Assembly (NCBI RefSeq): GCF_022201045.2
Contig: NC_068559.1
Location: 25,799,501 to 25,863,500 of the forward strand
DNA length: 64,000 bases
Direction of reading: 5' to 3'
From: Citrus sinensis
Taxonomy: Eukaryota > Streptophyta > Magnoliopsida > Sapindales > Rutaceae
Shown: positions 22,289-35,104 of the stretch, piece after piece
Layout of the letters: each line of letters starts with the position of its first letter
Numbering within the stretch: the stretch's first letter is position 1
The notes under the pieces: model-generated
Told to the model about the DNA's origin: nothing
Database searches by the model: none
What the model saw: the letters and a program-made list of their open reading frames with translations, nothing else
Program-made: the position numbers and the translations under genes

Positions 22289-24700
22289 ATGGAGTCTTGC
22301 TTTCTTAATACTCTCAAGACTCAACCTTTATGGCTTCTTGCTTTGTTCACTATTGGTTCTCTTTCAGTTTTGAGGCTTGCTTTCGTCATTCTCAACTGGG
22401 TTTATGTTAATTTCCTTAGACCTGCTAAGAATTTGAGAAAGTACGGCTCTTGGGCTCTGGTGACCGGACCAACCGATGGAATTGGCAAAAGTTTTGCTTT
22501 TCAGTTGGCTAAGACTGGTCTTAATCTGGTTCTGGTTGGTCGTAATCCTGATAAATTGAAAGATGTTTCGGATTCTATTCAAGCTAAGTATGCCAAAACC
22601 CAGATCAAGAGCGTTGTTGTTGATTTCAGCGGTGATCTTGATGAGGGAGTTGAGAGGATTAAAGAGGCTATTGAGGGATTGGATGTTGGAGTTTTGATTA
22701 ACAATGTTGGGATTTCTTATCCTTATGCGAGGTTCTTTCATGAAGTTGATCAAGTGTTGTTGAAGAATTTGATTAAGGTTAATGTGGAAGGTACGACGAA
22801 GGTTACCCAAGCTGTTTTGCCTGGGATGTTGAAGAGGAAAAAAGGTGCTATTGTGAATATTGGCTCAGGTGCTGCCATTGTGATCCCATCGGATCCTCTT
22901 TATTCTGTTTATGCTGCCACTAAAGCGTAAGCTTTTTCTTCATTTCATTTTACTAATCCGTTTTGAACTAGCATTTTTATTTTCTGCGTAAAGAATCTAC
23001 TTCAGATCCTACATATTCGTTAATTTTCAGGTATATTGATCAATTCTCAAGGTCTCTCTATGTTGAATATCGGAAAAGCGGAATTGATGTGCAGTGTCAG
23101 GTACTCTTTTTGTTATGTTTCTATAACTTAAATGATCTGGTTATGATTCAATCATCTTAACTTTGTGACTAGCAAGTTTAAAAGTTATACAGTATGATAC
23201 TATGAATTTTCTGCGTGAAATATCAATTATCTTTATTCTTTGTATGAGAGTGTGTTGGAAAATAGGTGATGTATAAAACAGAGTTGAAGCTTTATGTTTT
23301 GAGGGAAAAAAATCTATAACTTTTAAAAGAAGGAATTCTTTTTATTGGCTTACAGCCTAATCAATATGTTATGCTTATCCGCAATTTAGCTTATCTTTAG
23401 TCAACCTGCTTAAGTAACTGCTAACCAATTGAATAATTGATTAATAATGGTAGAGCGGCACTCTTTCATGTGCTAAAAGCTAGTGGTCATGATTGTTCAT
23501 GTAATAGCTATGAATTTTTCTTTTCCAACTTACATTTTTTTATGAAGACACTCTATCAACTCACTTGCTGATTTGCTGAATGGACTATTAGGTAGAAATA
23601 ATCATAGCTTTTGTCTTTATCAAATCAATACTTTGGCCATGAGTAGTTAATTATTTTAACTAACACTATCTTGTTCCAGAAGATGATTCTTCATGCAACG
23701 AAACCAACCAACCTAGTCACTCCTTGAATCAATCGTTACAGTTTCAGGGATAGATTAACTTTCACGGTTGAATTTTATCCAATCAAAATTATAGTAAAAG
23801 AACAGGGATATTCATGATTTTGATTTAGTTTATTGGAGTCAGAGCAGAGCGTGCCTTGGATTCTTGTACCATCTTCTCGTACATGCATGTTACGAAAAGC
23901 AAGGATGTTTTAAATTGTTTAGTGTAGGTATGGGTTGTGAGGAAATCAAATGATATGCCTTTGTTGAGACTAGTTCTTCAGATTTTTGTCCTTTAGTGCA
24001 GCCTTGAGTATGTGAAAAGGTTTCCCTGCCAAAATGGCAACCTTCTTTAAGAATGTAGTTAATTGGCTTCTGTATAATCAATCTGCCAATTGATATCATG
24101 TTAAGCTTCTACCTCATTATAAGTATGAGATCAAATAAAATGCTACGGGAATATGAATGAGATTGATAAATAGACATGCACTCTGCCTGCCTGTCTATGA
24201 ACTTTGGTATTCGGGTTCTTGTCTTCTTATACAAATAGAAACGTGGGCCAATGTATAGAGTGTAGTTTGTTGATGTGAAACTTTTTAAGAGATCTATTAT
24301 TTATGTTACAACCTTTGTATTTGCTTCTAAATAGTGTCTCACACAATTAAGTTCTTCATGCACTGTGAGATTGGTGCTAGAGCAGGCTGTATATATTTGC
24401 TTCGCTTTGGTTTGTGTTTGTTAATTGAGGGATTTGTGGATGCAGGTTCCATTATATGTAGCAACTAAGATGGCATCGATCAAGAGATCTTCATTCTTTG
24501 TTCCATCAACCGATGTTTATGCTCGGGCAGCCGTGCGCTGGATAGGGTATGAACCTTGTTGCACACCCTACTGGCCTCATTCCTTCATCTGGGGTGTGCT
24601 GTCCATATTGCCAGAGAAACTTATCGATGCAGGCCGTCTTCAGTTTTCCATTGGGATTAGAAAGAGGGGACAACTCAAAGATGCAAGGAAAAAGGAATAG
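22289..24700 (+). CDS. KCR1: Very-long-chain 3-ketoacyl-CoA reductase, copy C (canonical)
   Basis: Three exons, 22289-22926, 23031-23100 and 24446-24700, encode 320 residues, close to the 318 of Arabidopsis KCR1. The N-terminal hydrophobic anchor (about residues 13-40) is followed by TGPTDGIG (59-66, NADPH binding), NNVG (138-141), Ser193 in NIGSGAAI, and Tyr208/Lys212 in YAATK. The C-terminus is lysine-rich and ends RKKE, compatible with ER retrieval. The enzyme performs the first reduction of the ER fatty-acid elongase cycle, which supplies very-long-chain acyl-CoA for waxes, sphingolipids and storage lipids. Exon structure and phases equal those of copies A and D. Because it is intact and closest to the family consensus, I take it as the main functional gene of the array. 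Confidence 0.95.
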
Positions 24701-26285
24701 ATAACTTTATTTTGATGTTATTTGGTTGGGAAGGTTGGCTAGGATAAGCAGTCTGGTTGGCAGAATTGAACTTTTCAAAGCTCAAGTTGCGCACTTGCGG
24801 TTTCTCTCTCTCGTGATTTCTTTTTAAACTTACGTGTGCGTTAATTGTCACATGTTTTATGTTTCTTTCCCTGTAATTTAATCGATAACTTTTTTCAAAT
24901 GGAGCTAATTATAGCTTTTTCGTCTTTTTGGCGCTGCTTGAAATAGTTTTTTGTCTTTGAGATGTGTATCTTGCCCATCATCAGTAGTCTTTGTATGCCC
25001 TGCACAAGTTCTACATGCAACATCCGTTGAAGGAATTATGTTCAAGGCAGCGTGGTTGTTTTGTTTGGGGCCTTGATTGAATCCTTAGATCACTGGAGTT
25101 TTGCATGTGCACTCAAATTGCAACTGGTAGCACGTGCATGATTATGAAACTCTCACCAGCAAAAAGACAAATTTTAGCCTTCTGGTGTAATTGTTACGTC
25201 TCTCTGCGGCAGATATGTTTTTGATCAAAGGAAAATGTGATTAAAATGACCAAACCCCATCAATTTGGTCACTAGAATCACCCTTTATATTCTTTTTAAC
25301 ATATAAGTATATATTTGTTAATATATATATTAAAAAATAACGCCTTAAAACAAACGATTTGTTGAGAGTTGATAGGGGAGACGAGATTCGGTAAGGTAGG
25401 CTAGTTTGAATGAAGCCCACCGTCACACTGGGCCTGTCAGCCTTGATGGTTCCCATGGACCATGTCCGTACAAACTCCACCATTGACAAACCCTCAAATC
25501 TCAACTGCGAAACCCATCGAAGAAATTTTTGGAACACACCCATTTTAGTTCTCGTCTTCAGCTGGTTCCAGTAATACGGCAGCGTACAACTAAACGTAGG
25601 CAGAGGCCTCGACTGCCACTTGGCCATAGTCATCTATTTCTGGTCTTATAAGTAATCACATTTATTCTTCGTATTTTCAAATTGCCTTTGTTTTTGTTGC
25701 TGCTGTAGATTGCCTTGTTAAATAATGTGATAGATACGTCGGGTCGTGCATTTAGAGGCTTCACTTGTTCAATTATCATTAGTATGAAAGAAATTGTTAT
25801 ATTTGGTCGTACTTCTCATGTAATGGGATTTTGGAATATGGTTGTAAGACCTTTATGATGCTGTGCAAAGGAATTCATTTAACGAATAAATGTAACAGTC
25901 GGAATTAAAATTAGAGTCAGTTTATACAACTTTGAAGGTGTTGTGTTTTCTCCAATGTTAATGAACCTCATTTTAGGGCAATAGTGATGGGATGATGAAA
26001 TGTTGCTGGACTTTTAGAGGGTGGCTTTAATGGATATTGAGAGGAGGAGAGGGAAAACAGTGAGGGATGTGATGTGGGACTGTTAGCTGGTGCATGATTT
26101 CCGTGGTACAAGGTCTAATTTGCCTAACACTACTCTGTTCATAGACTCTCATCTTTTTCCTTATTCACTCTGTCCATTCTCAATAACTCCGCCTAAACTT
26201 AGCATAATTACTTCAGATTCATTTCTGTTCTCAAAAATACCACTTCTTATAGATACAAGGATACAGATATAAATTTCCTACTAAA
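24701..26285. other. Spacer between KCR copies C and D
   Basis: No supported gene. A 130-codon open frame on the minus strand (25241-25633) has no recognisable domain and its C-terminal part is AT-run translation. It could be transposon debris. A TA-rich run lies near 25310-25335. The last ~200 bases should be the old promoter of copy D. Confidence 0.4.
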
Positions 26286-27051
26286 ATGGAGTCTTGTTTT
26301 CTTAATACTCTCAAGACTCAACCTTTATGGATTCTTGCTCTGTTCAACATTGGTTCTCAACTGGGTTTATATTTATTTCCTTAGACCTGCCAAGAATCTC
26401 AAGAAATACTGTTCTTGGGCCCTGGTGACCGGACCAACGGATGGCATTGGAAAAAGTTTTTCGTTTGAGTTGGCTAAGAGAGGGCTTAATCTGGTTTTGG
26501 TTGGTCGTAATCCGGATAAACTGAAAGATGTTTCAGATTCTATTCAAGCTAAGTATGCAAAAACCCAGATAAAAGTGTTGTCGTTGATTTCAGCGGTGAT
26601 CTTGATGAGGGAGTTGAAAGGATTAAAGAGGCTATTGAGGGACTGGATATTGGCATCTTGATTAAAATGTTGCGAATGGGTATCCTTATGCAAAGTTCTT
26701 TCATGAAGTAGACGAAGTATTGTTGAATAATTTGATTAAGATTAATGTGAAGGGTACTCCTAAGGTTACTCGAGCTGTTTTGCCAGCTATGTTGAAGAGA
26801 AAGAAAGGCGCTATTGTGAACATTGGCTCTGGTGCTGCCTTGGGAATCACTTCTGGTCCTCCTCTGTATTCTGTTTACCCTGCCGCAAAAGCGTAAGCAT
26901 TTACCTTTGTGCTTATTCATTGCCGTTAAGTATTTTCCCTTGTGAAGTATTTTCTGCATGAAGAAAATAATTTATTTCATTTTAGTGGTGAAAAAAGTAT
27001 CTGTACGTGTTAATTTACAGGTATGTTGATCAATTCTCAAGGTGTCTCTAT

Positions 27052-27054
<3 letters not shown>

Positions 27055-27112
<58 letters not shown>
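27055..27112. repeat. (TA)n microsatellite
   Basis: About 29 uninterrupted TA units at the left end of the insertion in KCR-D exon 2. Confidence 0.95.
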
Positions 27113-27115
<3 letters not shown>

Positions 27116-27927
27116 CAATCAAGCGCTATTGATATTTACAATCAGAAATCAGTCGGAACTCTCCTGAATAATCATATTACGGTACAATCCGAATATCAAC
27201 GCTCACTTAAATTGAAGGGAGGTCTTAGGTGGCGTTTGTTTTTTTGTCTGAAATCTGAATAGATTTGAATTAGTTTGAATTCTGAATAGATCTGAATGTC
27301 TGAATTTGAATAATATGTTTATTTTTTCGTCTGAATCTCGAAAAATAAGTATTAAATTATTATTTTTTTCAACTTAAAAAACTGAAAATATGTACTTTTA
27401 CATTTGTATCCTTATTCAATTTGAATATCAAATAAATAATATATTAAATACCACAATATTTTAACATTTATAAATAAAACTAATGATGTGATTATTATGT
27501 GAGGTAAATATCTATAGGTGAGTTTTGGAATAGACATGAAAAATAAATTATAAAGCAGTGATATTTTTAACATTAGTAAGTAATTGACTTAATTCATATT
27601 TCTCCATTAAGTAAAAAGCCAAAAAAATTAGCTTATTTTATTAAGTCAAGATTATGTAAAAAGTCTCATTAAGTTATAAAAACAAACACATTTAATTAAC
27701 TTAATTAATTAAGTTAAATCACATTAAGTCATTAAGTTAAAAAATAAATGTCATCTTACTCTCACTATTAATATTAGAGAGAAATCGATTCTACCCCAAT
27801 ATAAGAAACTTATTAACCCTATTATACAAGAGAGTCAAACCCAACGCTAACCCTGCGTTGGGACTTGAACCCATGCCCTCAAGGTTGTTGAGGGCATGCA
27901 CATGCCAATGGGCTACCGGCCCATTGG
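27055..27927 (-). mobile_element. Composite retroposon insertion (SINE-like head) in KCR-D exon 2
   Basis: The insert is flanked by an exact 19-bp duplication of exon sequence, CTCAAGGTGTCTCTATGTT, at 27036-27054 and 27928-27946, the long target duplication expected of LINE/SINE retroposition. Read on the minus strand, the head contains a tRNA-like pol III box B, GGTTCAAGTCC (about 27868-27878), and upstream an A-box-like GTAGCCCATTGG (about 27908-27919). The far end is a long (TA)n run (27055-27112), a plausible tail. A second element of about 530 bp with ends 'aggtggcgtttgtttttt' / 'agatgacatttatttttt' (about 27224-27758) seems nested inside. Confidence 0.65.
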
Positions 27928-28689
27928 CTCAAGGTGTCTCTATGTTGAATACAAGAAAAGTGGGATCGATGTGCTGTGTCAGGTACTCTTTTCTATGTTT
28001 CAATTCCTAATTGATTTGGTTATGATCCTAACGGTTTGGCTAGCAAGTTTTAGAGTTGTTCGAAACATTTATAGTATGAGTTTTCTGCAAGAGGAATTGA
28101 TCATCTTCCCTGTTCGTGTGACGGTGTGTTTAGTAGAAGCTTGCTGGTCAAGTAAACTTCAAATGACTTGAAAGGCATTCGTATTACTGTCTTATAGCCT
28201 AATCATTGTTTCAATTCAACAAATCCTTGCTGTTTCCAACAAACAGCTCTTCATGCATAGTTAATTAGCTTCTAAATTTGTATTCAGATTAGCCTAAGCT
28301 CATATGATGTAAGAGATATATACAGAAGCCCTATATGCTAACTTATATCAATCATATTGGGCATGAATGAGCTTGGTATATGGCAGACTGTATTAACTTT
28401 CTTTGGCTTAGATTTGTGATGCTCATCCGAAAGGTTTCTTAGATGCAGGTTCCATTTTATGTGGCAACCAAGATGGCATCAATCAAGAGATCTTCATTTT
28501 TTGCCCCGTCAAGTAAGTGACAGTTACTTACGTGCTGCTATTCGATGGATAGGTTACGAACCTCTTCCGCACACCCTACAGGCCTCATTCCCTCCTCTGC
28601 CAGATAGCCTAATCAATGCACGGCTTATGCAGCTATTCCTCAGAATCAGAAAGAAGGGGCAGCTCAAAGACGCAAGAAAGAAGGAATAA

Positions 28690-29406
28690 ACAGTCTTCTG
28701 CTGATGTTATTTGGTTGAGAAATTGGCTAGGAAGAACAAGTTACATGCTTGGAGTTTATCTCTTCAGTTATGGAACAACATTGGTTATAACTTATAAGAA
28801 AGCACTTTTAATGCTTTTGACGACTCAAAAACTACTCTTTGCATTATTTATTTATTTATTTATTGCAAACTGTTTATTTCCAGTGAACTTGTATTGCTGG
28901 AAATACTCCCTGAACTTGTTACATTAAAAGATAAGCTTAAAGCACAAGTGACAAACTTATCACGTATGCATATTAGTAATAACATAAAATTGGTCATAAT
29001 AAAATTAAAAAAAGGGGTTATTTCAACTTAAAATTTAGACATTAATATTAAGTCATTAATTTCAATGCTAGATATTGGATCATATCATATATTAATATTT
29101 TATATTTTTAGGGAGAGCTTAAAAGTTAAAATCAATAAATCTTGCCGTGGGCTGGACAATCTTATAAAAGCCCAAGGTTATGACATACCGGACCCGAATC
29201 CGAACAGGAAACATATAATAAACCTATCGCGGTCCTTCGAGTCCGTACCACTGTCTAGAAAGTAATGTGTGTGTGTATACATGCCGCCATAGAAATAAAC
29301 AAACCCTCTACGAGGAGCAAAAACCCAGGGAAAGAGCAGCGCTTCCCGCCAGTTGACGTGTTCATGAGCTCATAATTATATTCTGTTACTACTGCTGCCT
29401 CTCTCA
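28690..29406. other. Spacer and promoter of the lysine-rich protein gene
   Basis: 3' end of KCR-D, a (TTTA)n stretch near 28848-28862, then AT-rich DNA. Probable promoter and leader of the gene starting at 29407; a GTGTGT run lies near 29265. No other gene seen. Confidence 0.4.
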
Positions 29407-32400
29407 ATGGAGAAATCGAGTTCTGCTTTGGATGACGGCTGTACGTCGTCGTACCACACGGTGTTCATTGACACCAGCCTCGATACTCACCTGGCCCTCA
29501 TCGTCTCTGATTCTGACACCGTTTCTGATCTCAAAAGTAAATACTTGCATTTATTCTTTCCATTTTCCAACTACATTTCCTTTATTGTTGCTTTACTCCA
29601 ATACATTTTTTTAATGATTCTCTACTCTTTTTTTTTTTTAATGTTTCGGTTTATTTTGATTTTTACAACTACACTTGCGAATATGCTGTAGACGGGCAGC
29701 TCAATCTCAGTGGTTCAATTAAAATAATAATAATAATAATTCATGCACATTTGAATATGTTCAGCTGATGCTGTTGTTGGTGTTGATGATTTATAACTCT
29801 TTATATTCGCCGGTGAATTTCTGTTTTGAATGACTCGTCGATGTTGCTGATGTGCAGAGAAAATAATGGACGAACACCCATTGTGCTTTCCTGAGATTGG
29901 GGGGATAAATATTCATGCTCTAAAGGTATGCGGCTTTATCTTGGTATTACTGTATCGTTTATTAATTATAATTTATTGATGGGGTTTTATGAACTTGGCA
30001 GGTGAAACGTAGAGGATATTTTTATCATCTTTCGGATTCCATGTTCGTGAGAACCGCTTTCCATGGTGTCAGCAAAAGTTGGTTTCTTTCTGTTGAAGCT
30101 TCAAATGTGGGGGAGCAAAGTGAAAGCCGGCATTTGGGAGTAGCCCGTTTTGGCATAATGAATAAGCCTTCAGCTGATGGGTTGAATCTTCTGCCTTATG
30201 GTCCAGCTACAAAGCTATCCAATAGTGATTATTCATCTTTACCACAAGTTCAGAGACACCAGATTGCCGGAATGAATCCTGCTGCTGACCATAGTGCTCA
30301 CAATAATTGCAACATATTGTCTCTTGAAACAAACCATAGGTCAGATACTGAGTTACAAGAGAATCATGATTTAAATATTAAGGAATATGAAGATCCTGTA
30401 AGACACACTGAATATAAGGAAGACAGCTCCAGGAATGTGACTGGTGATGCTCAAGTCAATGTATCACTGGAAGGATCTCCGAAACATGGATCTGTTTCAA
30501 AGAAAAGACGTGTATCACTGGAAGGACCTGCTGCAAAGAAAAGAAGTAAAAGAAAAAAGCGGAGGGGAGATGAAGTACACAACCATGCTTTGAAACAAGA
30601 CGTTGCTTCAGCTTCTGTATCTGATAAAGATGCATCACAGCAGGACAATGTGGTCCCAGATAATTCTTTACTCAATCAAGAAAGAGTTAGAGTAGTTACT
30701 TACAATAGGGAATCTGGAAGCAAAGATATCACTGATGAACCATGCAGGATTTCATCTTCTGATGCCAACAAAACTCCTGGCAGTGAAATACAGATGATTG
30801 AAGTTCTCAGAGAGGGAACTGCAGTTCCAGGAAAACATATTGAGGATAAAAAATGTACCTCTGAGAGCGCAGTACTAAAGGATCAGCATGATAAATCAAT
30901 GGAAGAAGCTTCCCCTGGTACTGCTGTGAAGAAAAATGAGATGACTCTGAGGAAAGATGGCAATGAAAATTCTTTCGAAGATGGCAGAATTCTTATATGT
31001 GATTCCACCAAAGAAACCTCTGATCCTGGGATAATTTCTCAGTGTTCTTTAGGGGACAAACAGAAAGGCTCAAGTGGTAACTTGGACCGTGTATCTACCA
31101 AAATTTTGAAGGCTGAACATTCGTTGACAACCGATTCACGCAGTGGAAAGAAGAAAAGAGTAAGGAAATCATCCAAATCTGTTAGTCAAGTTGTAGCCAC
31201 AGTTCCTAATTCTGTAGAAGAAGATAGAGGGGGGAGCTCTCTGGACACAGTGGGAGTTCAAAAGAATTTGGAAAGAGAGCCTGATGCAGTTGTTGTTCCT
31301 GGTCAAAATGTCCAAGATGCAATGGCTTCTGAACCTAGTTCCATCCCCATGAAGGAACATCCGCAAGTTCCTATACAAGAAGAGGGAGAACACAATAAAG
31401 TTACCAGTTCATTTGGTATGTTTCTTGTCCTGTTTCGACATGTAATTCTATGTAGTTTTGCTTCCATTATATTCAAATTTTCACTTAAGATTCACTCTCC
31501 CACTTAACTTGTTAAAAGAAGTTACCATTGCTGATATTAGCACTGCTCTTTTTTTCTTTTTGGGTAGATGATGATGTGCCTACTACTGATGCTGTAATTG
31601 ATAAAACCAAAAGCAATTCAACTGAAGTAGCAGCAGTGTCTGCATTAGAAAGAGTGAGAGTTTCAGAGGATAATCATGTCATTACCACAGAAGGCAATAA
31701 TCACAACAAGGATGGGGTTTCCAGAAAAGAGAATGCCATTGTGAACGATGCTCAGAAACTTGGAAATCATCAGATTCCTAGTGTTGCAGAAGAAAGAGAA
31801 TTGTCTCAAAATAACGATCCGAATGCTATGCTATCAGCAAAGTTCACCGTCTTTAATAGGGATGACATCAACATGAACTCCAAAGTGGTAGTCACTACCG
31901 GTCTTGGCGATGCTAATGGAAATGTGGTACCTGGGAAATCTTCGAAGAAAAGAAAGAAGTCCAAAAAAGCTCGGGATACTGTTGCATCAAGTACAGAGCA
32001 TACAACAAATGCTGTAGTTGGAATTTCTTCATCTGAGCCACACGAGCCTGCATATAAATATCATTCAAGTGATATATTTAGAAATGAGGAAAGAATTTTG
32101 TCCCCAGTTGTGGGGAAAGAAGAATCAAAAACAACTGTGAATGCCACTGAAAGGGAAACTGATAATGTAATTCAAAATGTGCTAGAGTCCTTGCAGGATA
32201 TCGGCAAAAAATCAGTGGATGTAGAAAATAGGGATGGGAAATTGAGAAAGAAAACTAAGAGAAAAAGGAATTCTATTGCTGAGAACCTCCCAGAATTGCA
32301 GACGGAAGATAACGATATCAATTGTAAGAATACCAGACCAGCAATTATTGATATGGAGGTAGAGTTGGAAGAATCATCTAAATTGAAAGAGAAGACAAAG

Positions 32401-34414
32401 TTGGTGAAGAAGAGTCATGAGCATCAGTTAAATGAATCAAATTGGGAACCCAAGAAGAAGATTGCAATTGACACCAATCCTGAAGGCATTAATGAGGGAA
32501 AGTCTTTTCAATATTTAAATAATATCCTTAAAAGTGGCTCTACGGATGAAGCTAATAGTCATGTGGAAGTATCCTGTGAAAGTGATAGGGCAATTGTTAA
32601 CGATAATTTTGTGCCCAGCCAACACCAGCATGAAATTGATTTACGGAATTCACTGAAGTTGAATCAAAATGAAGGGGATGGAGGAGGAGCTCAGCTTCAA
32701 GCTACAAGAAAACTTCCAAAAGTTTCTGGAATTGGAGCTAGAGTTCTGCAGCCTGATGTAGTTGATCGAAAAGCTGAGAAAGCCTATGCTGTCAGTGCTT
32801 CTGGGATGCTTGCTCATTCAAAAAAGAAGGGGAAAGCTGTTGTCTCATCAAGCACCAGCTTGGGAAGTTCTAAAAGCTTACTTCCCAGAAGTGAAAGGGG
32901 TAATGGGCATCAATCACATGTGGAGAAGAGAATAGTTTCCCGGAATAATGCCAATGGGGCAGTTGTGAATTGCTCTAAACCCAAGAAAAGCTTGTTAGCT
33001 AAATCAGGCACAATTTTTGAGGATGATAGTAATGGCAGTTCTGATGATGAAGTTGGAGTTGACAACTCAGATGGCAGTACCAAATCTCCATCAGATAATT
33101 CCTTATCATCTAACTACTCGGATGGGGTTAGCACAGCTAAACAAAATGGTAATTTAAATTCTCTTTCATTATTATTATGTTTATTACTACCTACCCAACG
33201 CAATTAGTTATATACTGAGTTATGGCTAATTGTGTATTTGTCCTGTTTTCCTTAATTATAAGCTGATAAATTAGCATGTCTTGAAAACATTCAGGTCTTG
33301 TTTAATAGACTAAAATCTCACTTCTATTTATTGATGATTTCAAATTGTCCCTACTTCAAGTGATATACATGCACACACCCACACACATATGTTAGGTTGT
33401 TCACTTGTTCTCTTGGTTGGCTAGCGCCTAATCAATTTTGCATATTCTCAGTAAAATTTAGAAGGAAGATAGTCTGATGTTTTGGAAATTTCCTGCTATT
33501 ATTACCATTCACTGCTATTAGATTTCCCATAAACCTTTGACATTTAAAAATTAAAAGAGAAAAGTTTTAGTATATGATTTTTTTTTTTTTGTATTCATTT
33601 ATTCATTATTAATATCTTTTGCTAATAACTGTGGTCTAAGCTTGTAGGTTTTAATTTCCTCTATTCTATAATTTGTTTCAGGATCTGTCAGCTCACAAAT
33701 AATGGATAGTGCAAGAAGAAACATCATAAAACCAAAGTAAGTCCTAATTTTTTCCATTGTCCGATATAGATCTTCGAGTTTGTTCTCTAGTGCTAAAGTT
33801 GGCAAATTTTAAATGCAAGTGTAAGTAACCTCTTGTCACTTACAAGTCTAAATCCTTATGGACTTCTTTAGAGTGATAATAATTTAGCATTTCAAAATTC
33901 TTCAAATTCAAAATTTATCTTGCATATGCTTGAAACGAGTCTTTCTTTATGACAATGGAGTAAGTTGATTCCTCTTTGCTGTTGTTGATGCCAAATGTGT
34001 TCTTGGCTAGATCACAGATGATTTTGTAAAGACTCATATAAATTAATATACTTTTCTGACTTTCCAGGCATGTTATTAGTCCAAAGTTTCATGGTTGTAT
34101 TTAATCACATTTTGGAGAGGTCTACAAAAGTGGGGAAATAGAAAAAAGAATGTCATTTACAATTCTAGGGCCCAAGTTTTCTCTTTAAGAAGGGGGTGGG
34201 GGAAGAATGGATTTCTTTGGGTTTGTGTATTTGTGGTATCTCAGCTCTAACCCTGTGTTGGTTTCTCTTGAGCAGCTCGGGTGTGAAATTGGATAAAATT
34301 ATGAGAAGATCAGACAACTACAAGGCATCGAAGCTAACAGCTTCTCAGTTACAACTTGAGGCCCCCAAAAGCCAGCCTGTTGAATTTGTTCCAGACAGCG
34401 AGGCAAACCCTTAG
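29407..34414 (+). CDS. Large Lys/Ser/Asp-rich, probably nuclear protein of unknown function
   Basis: Six exons, 29407-29536, 29858-29925, 30002-31415, 31568-33148, 33682-33736 and 34276-34414, give about 1,128 residues with consistent splice phases. The first ~95 residues are compact and conserved-looking (YHTVFIDTSLDTHLALIVSD, then FPEIGGINIHALKVKRRGYF) and could be a ubiquitin-like beta-grasp fold. The long middle is low in hydrophobics and full of basic clusters such as KKRSKRKKRR, SSKKRKKSKKAR and RKKTKRKRNS, likely nuclear-localisation signals and disordered tails. An acidic serine patch (EDDSNGSSDDEVGVDNSDGS) precedes a short basic C-terminus with KLTASQLQLE and PVEFVPDSEANP. I do not recognise the family; plant databases tend to name such genes after composition (dentin sialophosphoprotein-like). 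Exons 5-6 are assigned by splice signals and frame only. Confidence 0.75.
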
Positions 34415-35104
34415 TCGCGTTGCTTGCTCTTTTACACTCCTCCAAGGAGGTATCTCTTTTGTTTGTTGTTTAAACCTGTAAGAAAAAGTCGATGTTAAAA
34501 TTGAGACATGTTCTTGGTCATTAAGCTTTGGAAAGCTTTATGAAGTTTTTCTCAAAATCTGTAAATGGGACTTACGCTCCCATGAAATTTTAGAATTGCT
34601 ACGCTTTGATATGTGGCTGAACAAAATTTTTTAGAATACATCAAATATACCACGTCAATAGTATAATAACTAAATGATATTATGATCTGAGTGTACTTGT
34701 CACATACGCATTGATTAGTTTGTACTACCTCTAGTATAGTCTAGAATTTCATGCATAGATAAGAGTTCATAGATAGAGTGATGGAGCAAGGAAATTATAG
34801 CATAGAACCAACCACGTTTGCCAATATGTAAGTTGGCACACCTAAGTTTTATGTATTATATAAATTTATAACCAATTGCTCTGGGTTTTTATTTGTCAGT
34901 AAGAACTCGCACATGGACGTCTGTCTCTCACGAGTCATAACAAACTCATTTGTTGCCTTGAAGTTTCTCGTTTCTCCAGTTTTTTTATGGTCAATCTTGG
35001 TGCTTAAAAAATGTGCAATGAAGAATGTTTTGCTTAATCGGCAAGCCAATCCCACAAATTTAATTAGATTAATTATATTACAATTAATATATATATATAT
35101 ATAA
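34415..35104. other. 3' region of the lysine-rich protein gene and AT-rich spacer
   Basis: No gene seen. Ends in a (TA)n run that abuts the Mutator-like element. Confidence 0.45.

Larger units (their letters stand above)
26286..28689 (+). pseudogene. KCR copy D: pseudogene cut by an insertion in exon 2
   Basis: Recognisable exons: 26286-26892, 27021-27054 plus 27947-27982 (exon 2, interrupted) and 28449-28689. It is most similar to copy C, sharing the same first codons ([15 protein letters not shown]) and the same end ([10 protein letters not shown]). Relative to C, exon 1 has a deletion of a few tens of bases after TTGGTTCTC that shifts the frame near codon 25, a further frame change near the 'aaaacccagat' site (about 26567), and the NNVG motif is disrupted (about 26660-26680). 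Exon 3 has small deletions around 28510 and 28590. Exon 2 carries an 873-bp insertion. The splice borders are otherwise still present. Clearly non-functional as a reductase. Confidence 0.93.

Noticed and set aside
22364-22810. 148-codon antisense frame within KCR copy C exon 1
   Set aside because: Mirror of a real coding exon, rich in Asn/Ile from antisense codon usage, no homology.
25241-25633. 130-codon minus-strand open frame
   Set aside because: No recognisable domain, C-terminal part is translated AT-rich repeat, and no splice or promoter support; probably chance or transposon debris.
27023-27262. Open frame containing a long Ile-Tyr repeat
   Set aside because: It is a translation of the (TA)n microsatellite inside the insertion in KCR-D.
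27868-27878. tRNA gene suggested by GGTTCAAGTCC on the minus strand
   Set aside because: No acceptor stem or anticodon arm can be formed around it; it fits a SINE promoter box.
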